Source: a bacterium (GTDB taxonomy: Bacteria > Fidelibacterota > UBA2242). Taken from it: 37,973 nucleotides of DNA. How positions within the stretch are numbered: the first letter of the stretch is position 1; every line of letters begins with the position of its first letter. Positions 1-7,370 of the stretch are shown one piece after another. The position numbers were made by a program, and so were the translations under genes. The stretch is from the NCBI GenBank assembly GCA_018824205.1, contig JAHJGX010000189.1:1-37973 (forward strand), given 5' to 3'. The notes under the pieces are model-generated. The model was not told where the DNA came from. It ran no database searches and saw nothing but the letters and a program-made list of their open reading frames with translations.

Positions 1-2
1 AT

Positions 3-110
3 GAAAAGAGTTTAAAGAAGGGTGTTTTGTCACATATGCGGATGCTGCAGAAAATGCCTAAGCGTGTGATGAATTACTTTAAACATCCAAAGATTGCATA
101 CGCAAGATGA
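3..110 (+). CDS. Possible C-terminal tail of an upstream gene (partial)
   Basis: An open frame enters at the left edge and runs 35 codons to a TGA at 108-110. The peptide is short, basic and helical, with several Lys residues and a segment reading MLQKMPKRVMNYFKHPK. That is plausible for the end of a protein, but far too short to assign. No function can be given. A second frame over the same bases holds a tiny ATG-AAA-AGA-GTT-TAA minicistron, so the coding call is tentative. Confidence 0.25.
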   Translation, partial: EKSLKKGVLSHMRMLQKMPKRVMNYFKHPKIAYAR

Positions 111-256
111 ATTACACAATTAATACCCGCCGGTTTAATATATTTCTCAACTTGCCGGGGCAATGTTTACCCAATTTGAGTCTGCAATGAATTGACTATT
201 CCGTTAACCAAACACCGGGCGATTTCCGTTCCGGTCAACCATGAAAGGAGTTTAAA
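111..256 (+). other. Leader region of the 104-aa gene
   Basis: No gene is seen here. The last 16 bases (241-256) read ATGAAAGGAGTTTAAA and contain the Shine-Dalgarno AAGGAG at 245-250, six bases before the ATG at 257. The same 16 bases with one difference occur at 1-16. ATG-AAA-GGA-GTT-TAA is itself a four-codon minicistron whose stop lies just before the real start, so translational coupling is possible but unproven. Confidence 0.4.
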
Positions 257-571
257 ATGGGAACAAGTTCGTATGCAGAAACCGTAAACAAGAGCAAGTT
301 GAAAGCCGGGGCTATCCGCTCCCACCTCACGGACCTGGCGTCCCGGGGGCTGGACGAAGCCTACGTGACCACTCTCGAAACCGACATCACGGACACCGAA
401 ACCAAAAACGCGGTGCAGGAAACTAAGAAAGCGGAACAGAAAGTCGCCACGGCGGCAGTAAACACCGCCCTCTCCAGTCTGAAAGCCAAAAACAGTGAAA
501 TCGACAAACTGGTTAAGATGACCCTGCCGAAAGAAACCTGGGTCGAGTTTGGCATTACCGCAAAACAGTAA
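257..571 (+). CDS. Small helical protein of unknown function (104 aa)
   Basis: I do not recognise this family. The product is 104 residues, rich in Ala, Lys, Glu and Thr, with no signal peptide or membrane segment. Residues 10-95 look almost entirely alpha-helical with heptad-like spacing (TKKAEQKVATAAVNTAL, then LKAKNSEIDKLVKM), suggesting a helical hairpin or coiled coil. The ATG at 257 has a good Shine-Dalgarno (AAGGAG at 245-250, spacing 6). The gene is monocistronic and closed by a strong hairpin terminator at 594-624. Its bases are more GC-rich than the flanks and its codons are regular, which supports real coding. The well-made ribosome site plus a dedicated terminator suggest a highly expressed small structural or phasin-like protein; that is inference only. 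Confidence 0.7.
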   Translation: MGTSSYAETVNKSKLKAGAIRSHLTDLASRGLDEAYVTTLETDITDTETKNAVQETKKAEQKVATAAVNTALSSLKAKNSEIDKLVKMTLPKETWVEFGITAKQ

Positions 572-593
572 AACGGATTTTCCGAAGTGGTTT

Positions 594-624
594 AAAAGCC
601 CGGTGTTGCACCGGGCTTTTTTTT
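594..624. terminator. Strong bidirectional intrinsic terminator
   Basis: A 12-bp perfect stem (594-605 with 609-620) encloses a TTG loop. The core is AGCCCGGTG/CACCGGGCT and is followed by a run of eight T on the plus strand. The complementary A run at 594-597 gives four U after the stem on the minus strand. It sits between the convergent 104-aa gene and the SDR gene (stop at 637), so it can end both transcripts. Confidence 0.9.
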
Positions 625-636
625 ATGCCTGTGATT

Positions 637-1392
637 TTAATTCCGCAGGTAAGACGCCCCGTTGACATCCACAATCGCGCCGGTAATATAATCGGCGTCG
701 CCGGACGCCAGGAAGAGGACCGTATTGGCGATCTCCTCCGGTGTCGCGGTCCGTTTGAGCGGACTCTGACCAATCGTTCCGCTTGCATCGGCAGTAAGTG
801 TCGGGCCAGCCATGTCCGTAGCCACCCAGCCGGGCGCAATGGCGGTTACAATGATATTATACGGGGCCAGGGCCACAGCCAGCGATTGACTGAAGGAGTT
901 CAGTCCCGCTTTGCTGGCGCCATAGGCCGGCGCATCGGGTTCGCCGCGAAACGCCCCCCGGGAACTGATATTGATAATTTTCCCGCCGCCCTGTTCGATC
1001 ATTTGCCGGGCCACCAGGAAACTAAGATTCGCCGGCCCGATCAGGTTGGTATCGATGGTCTGCTTCCAGGCGTTTTGCCATTCGGTATAATTCATGTCCG
1101 CCAGCGGATGGTATTCAAAAATACCAGCGTTATTCACCAGAATATCGATACGGCCCAATTTTTCCAGTGTTGTTTTTACCAGTTTTTCAATGTCTTCAGG
1201 CTTTGAGACATCGGCCTGAATACTAAAATGGCCGCTTCCGTCCAATTGCCGAAGGGTCTGTTCCGCGGCTGCATGATTATGATGAAAATGAACCGCCACC
1301 CGGGCGCCCTGTTTCGCAAATGCGATGGCCACTGCCCGGCCGATACCCCGGGATGCGCCGGTCACGAGAACACACTGGTCTTTAAAATTCAT
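637..1392 (-). CDS. SDR-family NAD(P)-dependent oxidoreductase (FabG-like)
   Basis: A classical short-chain dehydrogenase/reductase of 251 residues, the usual length. The Rossmann nucleotide-binding motif TGASRGIG is at residues 11-18 and the structural NNAG at 87-90. The catalytic set is Asn116, Ser144, Tyr157 and Lys161 (YGASK). The C-terminal region carries the PGWVATDM segment common in FabG-like enzymes and ends in the tetramer-type GAIVDVNGA strand. It should reduce a carbonyl or oxidise an alcohol with NAD(P)H in the cytosol. The substrate cannot be read from sequence; 3-oxoacyl-ACP reductase is one possibility. It is the third gene after the glycogen genes on the same strand, 77 bp beyond glgA, and ends at the terminator at 594-624. 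The start has only a weak ribosome site. Confidence 0.9.
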   Translation of the reverse strand: MNFKDQCVLVTGASRGIGRAVAIAFAKQGARVAVHFHHNHAAAEQTLRQLDGSGHFSIQADVSKPEDIEKLVKTTLEKLGRIDILVNNAGIFEYHPLADMNYTEWQNAWKQTIDTNLIGPANLSFLVARQMIEQGGGKIINISSRGAFRGEPDAPAYGASKAGLNSFSQSLAVALAPYNIIVTAIAPGWVATDMAGPTLTADASGTIGQSPLKRTATPEEIANTVLFLASGDADYITGAIVDVNGASYLRN

Positions 1393-1427
1393 ATTAACTC
1401 ATTAATTTAAACTGCGATTTACTTTTT

Positions 1428-1449
1428 GAGACGTTGCGTGCAACGTCTC
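1428..1449. repeat. REP-like palindrome between glgA and the SDR gene
   Basis: A perfect 10-bp inverted repeat, GAGACGTTGC-GT-GCAACGTCTC. Neither strand has a T run after the stem, so it is not a standard intrinsic terminator. Palindromes of this GAGACGTTGC type are, to my knowledge, dispersed in multiple copies in many environmental genomes. Here it could stabilise or attenuate the glgA-SDR message. Confidence 0.65.
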
Positions 1450-1469
1450 TACGAAAAATTTCAAAACAC

Positions 1470-2924
1470 TTATAACAGCGAATGATACAATTCAATATAT
1501 TGCTTCGCCGATTGCTGCCAGGAAAAATCCGTAGCCATTCCGTTCAGCATAATCTGCCGCCATTTGTATTTATCATAATAAACGGATATGGCACTCCGGA
1601 CAGATTTTATCAGATCATCTACCGCATACTCTTCAAATACAAACCCATTGCCTGTTTGGCCGTTCCACTGAATCACCGTGTCGGCCAGCCCGCCAGTCTG
1701 ATGCACCACCGGCGCTGTTCCGTATTTCAGGGCAGCCATCTGCGTGATACCACAGGGTTCAAACCGTGATGGCATCAGGAACATATCACAACCGGCCATG
1801 ATTTTGTGGGAGAGAGGATTATTATACCCAAAATCAATTTTCAGGCGACCGGGAAAACGTTCGGCGAATGCGGACAGCGACCGTTCATAGTCAGGCTCCC
1901 CGCTGCCCAGGATTATTATTGCCAGATCCAGCGCCAGCATCCTTTCTAGCCCTTCGATCAGGAGCGGGATACCTTTCTGCTCCACCAGCCTTGTCACCAT
2001 GCCGATCAGCGGTTTATCAACCATCGCCGGGTCGATCCCGGTATCATTCAGCAATGCGATTTTATTGAACTTTTTTTCAGAAACTGTCCTGACAGAATAG
2101 GGTTTGGCAATATAAATATCCCTTTGCGGACTCCATTTCGAGTAATCCACGCCATTAAGGATTCCATGAACCGGTTTTCCGGTAGCAGCGATAACGCCTT
2201 TGAGGCCGGCGCTGAATTGTTCATCTTCCGCGATCTCTCTGGCATGAGTCGGACTAACGGTGTTTATTGCATCAGCAAACAGAATTCCGGCTTTTAACGG
2301 ATTTATCCGGCCATACCATTCCATTGGTACGGTTGGATAAAACAGATTGTCCGGCAAATCGTAGATACCGCGTCGGTCCATACTTACAGTTCCCTGGTAG
2401 GCTATATTGTGCAGGGTCAGCAGTGTTTTTGTGTTCTGAAAAAGCGGGTACTCCGACGGTTTGTTTTTCAGATAAACCGAAATCAGGGCGCAATGATTGT
2501 CATTACAGTGAATAATATCAGGAATCCAATTCATGACTTTACATATTTCCAGAGCTGCTTTGGATAAAAGCAGAAAGCGTTGGGCATTATCGTCACAGGG
2601 AGTTCCCTTACGGTCAGTGTACACTCCCCGCGATCCAAAATAGCGTTCATTCTCGATAAAATAAACCCGGACATTCGGATGTTGAGGGGATTGCCAGCGG
2701 GATAGTCCGCAATCAATTGCCTCATTACCAAGTTTTACGGTAAATCGATAGGGACTGTCCTGAATACCGAAATCCGAATGGTCAATCGACCCATAACGCG
2801 GTGTGATTACCATGATTTCAACACCCAATTCGGCAAGTTCCAGAGGCAACGCGCCGGCCACATCGCCCAGTCCGCCAACTTTGGAAAAAGGGTAAACTTC
2901 TGCCGAAACAAAGGCAATTCTCAT
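1470..2924 (-). CDS. glgA: Glycogen synthase (ADP-glucose type, GT5)
   Basis: A bacterial glycogen/starch synthase of 484 residues, normal for the family, with a two-domain GT-B fold. It transfers glucose from ADP-glucose to the non-reducing end of an alpha-1,4-glucan in the cytosol. The N-terminal sugar-nucleotide motif KVGGLGDV is at residues 15-22. The HCNDNH segment at about 139-144 matches the usual HCHDWH site with two changes. GILNGVD at about 254 is typical, TRLVEQKG at 311-318 supplies the conserved Arg and Lys, and SRFEPCGITQ at 386-395 carries the C-terminal catalytic Glu389. It lies 21 bp after the branching-enzyme gene on the same strand, so the two form an operon that makes and branches glycogen. 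The start begins MRIAFVSAEV, as in the family. Confidence 0.96.
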   Translation of the reverse strand: MRIAFVSAEVYPFSKVGGLGDVAGALPLELAELGVEIMVITPRYGSIDHSDFGIQDSPYRFTVKLGNEAIDCGLSRWQSPQHPNVRVYFIENERYFGSRGVYTDRKGTPCDDNAQRFLLLSKAALEICKVMNWIPDIIHCNDNHCALISVYLKNKPSEYPLFQNTKTLLTLHNIAYQGTVSMDRRGIYDLPDNLFYPTVPMEWYGRINPLKAGILFADAINTVSPTHAREIAEDEQFSAGLKGVIAATGKPVHGILNGVDYSKWSPQRDIYIAKPYSVRTVSEKKFNKIALLNDTGIDPAMVDKPLIGMVTRLVEQKGIPLLIEGLERMLALDLAIIILGSGEPDYERSLSAFAERFPGRLKIDFGYNNPLSHKIMAGCDMFLMPSRFEPCGITQMAALKYGTAPVVHQTGGLADTVIQWNGQTGNGFVFEEYAVDDLIKSVRSAISVYYDKYKWRQIMLNGMATDFSWQQSAKQYIELYHSLL

Positions 2925-2945
2925 GAGTCTATCTTTTTTGAATCT

Positions 2946-4658
2946 TTATTTTGTTAAGGTACACCAGTATGTGAAATCCAGTGTCGGAAACACATCGTCA
3001 TCGGTCTGAATCCGTCGCAGATAATCATCAGCGCCTTCCGCTAATGTTCCGTCCGCCAGGTAAGTATTCAGAATTTTGTTGATGTTTTTAATCCGCTCAT
3101 CATGCACCGCAATCCGTTCTTCCGCATAGTCCCGGGCGCTCCAGGTACTGATCAGGAACTGCCAGTCCGAACTTTCCAGCAACAGCAGTTGACGGGCCAT
3201 AATATTCAGAATCCGTTTTACGATCTTATCATCGCTATCTTTGTATTTATCGGCCAGCACGGTCATCCGGTCTTCGGCGGCATAAATATGTTTCCAGGTC
3301 CACTGAGTCCATTCATTCAGCCAGATATAATGAAACCCGCCCTGTCCCCAGGAGCCTTCCGGCAGGGACACTGAAACCTTCGGCGGATTTGCGCTGAGAT
3401 GTTCACCGAGACTTACTGTCCTGACATCAGTATTCGTATTCAGTTTCCGCAAGACTTTACCCAGCCAGCGCGGCCCTTCAAACCACCAGTGCCCAAAGAG
3501 CTCGGTATCAAACGGAGCTGTTAACATGCCAATATTGCCAGTCTCGTCATAATTTTTCTCAATATAGGAGTGAATCAATCCGGCAAAATGGGACGCCTGG
3601 TTTTCCAGAGACTCCTCAACGGCTTCAGGAAAATATTCCTGCTTGTCTGCCAGATCGGCTTTGGCGCTGGTGACTTTCCAGAAGCGGTGCCCACCTGGAA
3701 AATGCTTCTTATGGAAATCCAGGTAGCGTCCGTCTCCGGGATAACCGTATTCGCCGCTCCAGACCTGCAACGCAGATTCTTCGTGACGTCCATAAGCCAC
3801 CGCCGCCCGGCTCGTTCCGGTAGAGCTTACCAGATAATTCTCGAAGATCGAACGTTCCTTAATCTCTTCATTGGGCTTCCAGCTTTTCTCAAACTGGCTC
3901 CAGAGCTGTTTCAGCGATGAAAAACGATCGATATAAACACCCTTGCCTTCGCCACCCATAATCAGGTGTTTATCGACAATAAAATACTGGATATCATATT
4001 TGTACAGGAATTCTTCAACACCCTTGCGGAGGAATTTTTTCGAATATTCTGGGACTGGTGAAGTCCACTCGTAGCTGGGACGATAGGCACATTCCGGCAG
4101 CCACATGCCTCTTGGGGCCCGGCCGAAATGGCGTTGATAGGTTTCTTTTCCCACCCGAACCTGGGCGTCAATGGCCTCATCAGAACCTAGTAGGGGAAAA
4201 TAGCCATGGGTCGCCGCGCAGGTAATGATTTCCAGGTGATTATCATCCTGAAGTTTCCGGAAACCGGCTAATATATTTTGTCCATAAACCTCAGTGAACT
4301 GAGTTTTCGCATTAGTATAATAGTTCACCCAAAACTGTGCCACCTGTTCCAGATGTTCATTTTTCAGTTTGGCAAACTCCAGTTTGTTTTCTTTGGCGGC
4401 TTCAATCTTTTGATCCAGATAACTAATTAAACCGTATTTGAATTTTTCCGCGGCCAGCTGCTCGGCCAATATCGGTGTAATGCCAAACGTGACTTTCGGG
4501 CTGATTCCTTCCGCAACCAGCGCGTCGAATTCTTTCAGTAATGGTAAATAGGTTTCCGCCGCCGCTTCATAGAGCCAGTCCATCCCATGGGGCCATTCAC
4601 CGTGATTAATCACATAGGGTAAATGACTGTGTAGTACAAAGGTAAAATATCCTTTCAT
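2946..4658 (-). CDS. 1,4-alpha-glucan branching enzyme, GH57 family
   Basis: A 570-residue GH57 protein of the branching-enzyme subgroup (N-terminal GH57 catalytic domain plus DUF1957 region). It should cut alpha-1,4 links and re-form them as alpha-1,6 branches on glycogen. The signature HSHLPYV is at residues 10-16 and WLYEAAAETYLPLL follows near 28. The nucleophile is Glu189 in MWLPECAYRP, and the acid/base candidate is Asp384 in APFDTELFGHWWFEGP. The length agrees with characterised GH57 branching enzymes (about 520-570). It is first in the operon with glgA and the SDR gene. A promoter and an inverted repeat lie upstream at 4706-4769. No GH13-type GlgB is present in the window, so this enzyme probably supplies the branching activity here. 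Confidence 0.94.
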   Translation of the reverse strand: MKGYFTFVLHSHLPYVINHGEWPHGMDWLYEAAAETYLPLLKEFDALVAEGISPKVTFGITPILAEQLAAEKFKYGLISYLDQKIEAAKENKLEFAKLKNEHLEQVAQFWVNYYTNAKTQFTEVYGQNILAGFRKLQDDNHLEIITCAATHGYFPLLGSDEAIDAQVRVGKETYQRHFGRAPRGMWLPECAYRPSYEWTSPVPEYSKKFLRKGVEEFLYKYDIQYFIVDKHLIMGGEGKGVYIDRFSSLKQLWSQFEKSWKPNEEIKERSIFENYLVSSTGTSRAAVAYGRHEESALQVWSGEYGYPGDGRYLDFHKKHFPGGHRFWKVTSAKADLADKQEYFPEAVEESLENQASHFAGLIHSYIEKNYDETGNIGMLTAPFDTELFGHWWFEGPRWLGKVLRKLNTNTDVRTVSLGEHLSANPPKVSVSLPEGSWGQGGFHYIWLNEWTQWTWKHIYAAEDRMTVLADKYKDSDDKIVKRILNIMARQLLLLESSDWQFLISTWSARDYAEERIAVHDERIKNINKILNTYLADGTLAEGADDYLRRIQTDDDVFPTLDFTYWCTLTK

Positions 4659-4705
4659 TATATCCTCATCTGTTTTTGTAACTCATTTTTATACAACACA
4701 TAAAA

Positions 4706-4731
4706 TACAACAATTTATCCTAAATGTTGTA
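4706..4731. promoter_or_regulatory. Operator-like inverted repeat upstream of the glycogen operon
   Basis: TACAACA and TGTTGTA arms frame a 12-bp centre. With one bulged base the match extends to 12 and 11 bases around TCC. The dyad lies between the proposed -10 (4742-4747) and the branching-enzyme start (4658), where a bound repressor would block transcription. No regulator gene is adjacent, so the binding protein is unknown. Confidence 0.35.
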
Positions 4732-4741
4732 CAGTTTTCTG

Positions 4742-4769
4742 ATTTTACCTTCGTTAATTATATTGACAA
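4742..4769 (-). promoter_or_regulatory. Candidate sigma70-type promoter of the glycogen operon
   Basis: Read on the minus strand, TTGTCA (4769-4764) and TAAAAT (4747-4742) are separated by 16 bases. They lie about 85 bp upstream of the branching-enzyme start, in an AT-rich gap. Hexamer matches are good but not perfect, and other AT-rich alternatives exist closer to the gene. Confidence 0.4.
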
Positions 4770-4825
4770 CATCTTGGTTCTGTGTATATTTTCACTCAAA
4801 TACCCGACTGAGAGGGATTTTTGCT

Positions 4826-5023
4826 TGACCGCATCTGGAATTATTATACAGCCTCCTATTCCGGTTTGCCAGGGATCGAATTGGGATTCTTCTAGGCATT
4901 AACGCGATCATGATTATGCTGTTCGAAATGCCGCTGATCCACGGTTTAATTAAATTCCGCCGGAATTACCGGCACTTCCGTGAGTTTGGGTTTTTTAATG
5001 TTGAACAAGCACTTGAATAATCA
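4826..5023 (+). pseudogene. Possible decayed transporter (MFS-like) fragment
   Basis: The gap 4659-5061 holds no intact gene. In one plus-strand frame, 4877-5023 reads as a hydrophobic segment (IGILLGINAIMIMLFEMPL) followed by a basic loop and a TAA. This resembles the helix-loop of MFS multidrug transporters, where a LLFALNALLIVLFQMPL-like stretch is common. Upstream, another frame holds a short run reading FCLTASGII that could be the preceding loop, implying a frameshift. There is no start and no full-length homology to test by eye, so this is a weak call. Confidence 0.3.
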
Positions 5024-5061
5024 CTAAAACGGATTCTGTCGTTAATACAAAACAGGATACG

Positions 5062-6492
5062 TTACGAAACTGACTTTCGGTTTCTCCGGACCAGCGTACG
5101 ATTGACCCCCGTAACCAGTTCATAAACCAGTCCTTTGAATGGCATAACCGTTACAAAATACAGGAAATGCGGCCGGGGAGGAATCGTTTCCCTGACCTCC
5201 AATATTTTGGGCAGAAAGAGACTCATAATTGCCAATCGACTGACTGCCGATACAAGTAACACCAGCATAATTCCGGTGGGATTGAAGAATGAAACCGCGG
5301 CCGTTGCCGCGACAGGTTCAAAGGAAGCCAGGTATCCACCCAGAGTTCCTCCCATAAAAACCGCGATGCCCTTCAGAAAATTGAAATATGAAAACATTTG
5401 CATTCGTTTTTTTGGCTCTGTTGTATCATAAATAAAATTGGAAGATGACAGATTAAAGCCCGCCCAGGCGAATCCCGCCAAAATCTGAACAATAACAGCC
5501 AGGGGAAATATTATAAAAACGGGCAAAAAGCGAATCAGAAACCAGAACAGGGGCAATATTGCGATTAAATATCCGGCTACTTCCATGATGGTTTTGTTAC
5601 CGTAGTGGTCGGAATGTCGTCCCCAGGAGGTCATTGTCACAAAGCTGGTAATCGAGGCCGAGCTGACGACGGCCATATATTGCAGATACGTGAAATGAAG
5701 ATATCTCAACCAATACAGACTCATCAGTGGACTGGCTATAAAAACGGTGAAATTTAACAAAGAAAGAAATAGCGTAAAAAGCCCAAAATTGCTGCTTCGG
5801 ATATTCCGGATAAAATCAATGAGGCGCAGGTTGTTTTCCAAAAATCGGGGCGTCGGTGGTTCATGCTGGCGCAACAGGTAATAGAGCGAAATCATCCGGC
5901 TTGTGAAGGCTACAATGAAGATAGTTCCGAAAGCCAGAATGGGGTTGGTTTTCGATATATGGTTCAGAATTATCCCCGCAACAATCACCGATAAAAATGA
6001 AAAGAATCCCGAGATTCGGTTACGCTTACCAAAATAACGACCGCGCTTTTCCTCGGGTACCAGGTTCCCCATCCAGGCAAACCAGATCGGTCCGGGTAAA
6101 GTGCCGAAGCTCTGGTAAAGCATCACCAGAAAAATCAGAATCCAGACATTTCGGGTCAGATAAGTAATAACGGTAATCACCAGCCACATACTGGCTTGCA
6201 GAAAGACGGAAATCAGCACCGCTCTCTTGGGTGATTTGAACAGATGGGATAACCGTACGGAAAACAGTTGAATCAGTGCCGCCATAAACTGCGGCAGAGC
6301 TGTCAGCATCCCCATTTGCTGAGTCGTCGCTTTCAGAAACACAGCAAATGCCGGCAGATAGGAATCGCCAAAACCGGCCATAATTGACCAGAACAACCCA
6401 TCCTTTATGGAAAAATTCAGGGATTTTTCGGTCAAATACTGGGTTTCAGTCTGGACTGCTTTTTGCAAAGGAGAAAACCTCAAATAAACCAA
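5062..6492 (-). CDS. MFS transporter
   Basis: A polytopic membrane protein of 476 residues with about 11-12 predicted helices, in the size range of major facilitator permeases. After a hydrophilic N-terminus it begins with DGLFWSIMAGFGDSYLPAF, typical of an MFS subgroup whose first helix carries a conserved GFGDS-like motif. The loop GNLVPEEKRGRYFGKRNR between helices 4 and 5 (about residues 141-158) matches the regulatory loop of this subgroup. The substrate cannot be predicted. The frame starts with TTG at 6492, with no clear ribosome site, so the exact start is uncertain. The IS4-family element begins only about 40 bp upstream and may have displaced the native promoter. The gene lies alone, pointing towards the glycogen operon. 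Confidence 0.85.
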   Translation of the reverse strand: MVYLRFSPLQKAVQTETQYLTEKSLNFSIKDGLFWSIMAGFGDSYLPAFAVFLKATTQQMGMLTALPQFMAALIQLFSVRLSHLFKSPKRAVLISVFLQASMWLVITVITYLTRNVWILIFLVMLYQSFGTLPGPIWFAWMGNLVPEEKRGRYFGKRNRISGFFSFLSVIVAGIILNHISKTNPILAFGTIFIVAFTSRMISLYYLLRQHEPPTPRFLENNLRLIDFIRNIRSSNFGLFTLFLSLLNFTVFIASPLMSLYWLRYLHFTYLQYMAVVSSASITSFVTMTSWGRHSDHYGNKTIMEVAGYLIAILPLFWFLIRFLPVFIIFPLAVIVQILAGFAWAGFNLSSSNFIYDTTEPKKRMQMFSYFNFLKGIAVFMGGTLGGYLASFEPVAATAAVSFFNPTGIMLVLLVSAVSRLAIMSLFLPKILEVRETIPPRPHFLYFVTVMPFKGLVYELVTGVNRTLVRRNRKSVS

Positions 6493-6533
6493 TTAAATAT
6501 TACACTTTTCACATTACCATCAAAGTTATAAAA

Positions 6534-6553
6534 TTACTTAAGTTTCGCACCCT
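6534..6553. repeat. Left terminal inverted repeat and target site of the IS4-family element
   Basis: TTACTTAAGTTTCGCACCCT is the exact reverse complement of 8368-8387. The palindrome ACTTAAGT (6536-6543) within it probably represents the 8-bp target duplication, leaving TTCGCACCCT as the true end of the IS. Because the target is palindromic, the boundary cannot be fixed from one copy. Confidence 0.85.
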
Positions 6554-7171
6554 TTAATATCTCTCTAACAATGGCTCTACAGATTGTCCGATTAACAACT
6601 GTTTGATGATTTGATTTCCCTGTTGAGTCTGAAATATTTTCTTTAATAATTCTTCAATCCCCATATCCAATTCAAAGATTTGTATGAAAGAGAGGATTAA
6701 TCCCACAAACAGTCGCCACAGGCGTTCAGCCAATGTAGATTCCAACAGTTGATCTTTCCATTTCCTGAACACCTGCCCCAGGGGTATGTATTCAACTACT
6801 TGTTTATGCAAGCTTAAAATGGTGTATGTAATTAAACTGATGGTCGTATCGGCTATCTGGGCGTCAAAATCGTTGGATTGGCACTTCCCGAAATTCAAAT
6901 ATTGTTTTAATTCTTTAAACATCACCTCTATCGTCCAACGATTATTGTAAAGTTTCAACGCTTTATTATAGCTTAATGTCAAATCCGTCGTCACTAATAA
7001 ATGCCATTTGCTTCTTTTTGAAAAGCGGCTGAAGAACAGTTTAATCTCCCCCGCTCCAGCATAGAAGACGACCACTTCGATATAATATGCCTTGTGTGCC
7101 TTTGAGCGTTTCATTCTTCCTTTCAAATGATGTCTCAGTTCTTTTCCCGTATACTCAAACCCATGATACAA
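6554..7171 (-). pseudogene. IS4-family transposase, C-terminal part (frameshifted)
   Basis: This segment carries the C-terminal third of a DDE transposase, including the IS4 signature Y-x2-R-x3-E-x6-K, seen as YNNRWTIEVMFKELK, where the Glu is the third catalytic residue. The preceding FFSRFSKRSKWHLLVTTDL and following SNDFDAQIADTTISL are typical of this IS4 subgroup. The frame continues upstream to about 7206 as LIAGVIDKRKYLYHGF, before an in-frame stop. It therefore once joined the middle segment (7201-7389) through a frame now shifted by one base near 7200-7210. It is not a separate gene. Confidence 0.9.
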
Positions 7172-7370
7172 ATATTTTCTCTTATCTATTACTCCGGCAA
7201 TTAAATAGCGTTAACATATAGTACTTTTGGATGGTTAAAAAAGTTCTGTATTTTTTCTTTATTCCGTTGGGTTCTGCACATATGACTTTTCAATAAGCTC
7301 TTTAATTGCTCTTCACTCCTCGGCTTCGGTCTTTTCGATATTTCAAGTTTTGTTTTTCCCTGTTTTATAG

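Noticed and set aside
10-66. A short cysteine-rich peptide frame (FCHICGCCRKC) near the left edge
   Set aside because: It has no start codon or ribosome site, is about 16 codons long and overlaps a longer open frame.
625-1206. A 193-codon open frame opposite the SDR gene
   Set aside because: It is a shadow of the SDR coding strand, lacks any ribosome site or recognisable protein pattern, and starts inside the terminator.
1428-1449. Palindrome read as the terminator of glgA
   Set aside because: On the minus strand the stem is followed by an A run, with no T run, and the SDR gene continues in the same direction just beyond.
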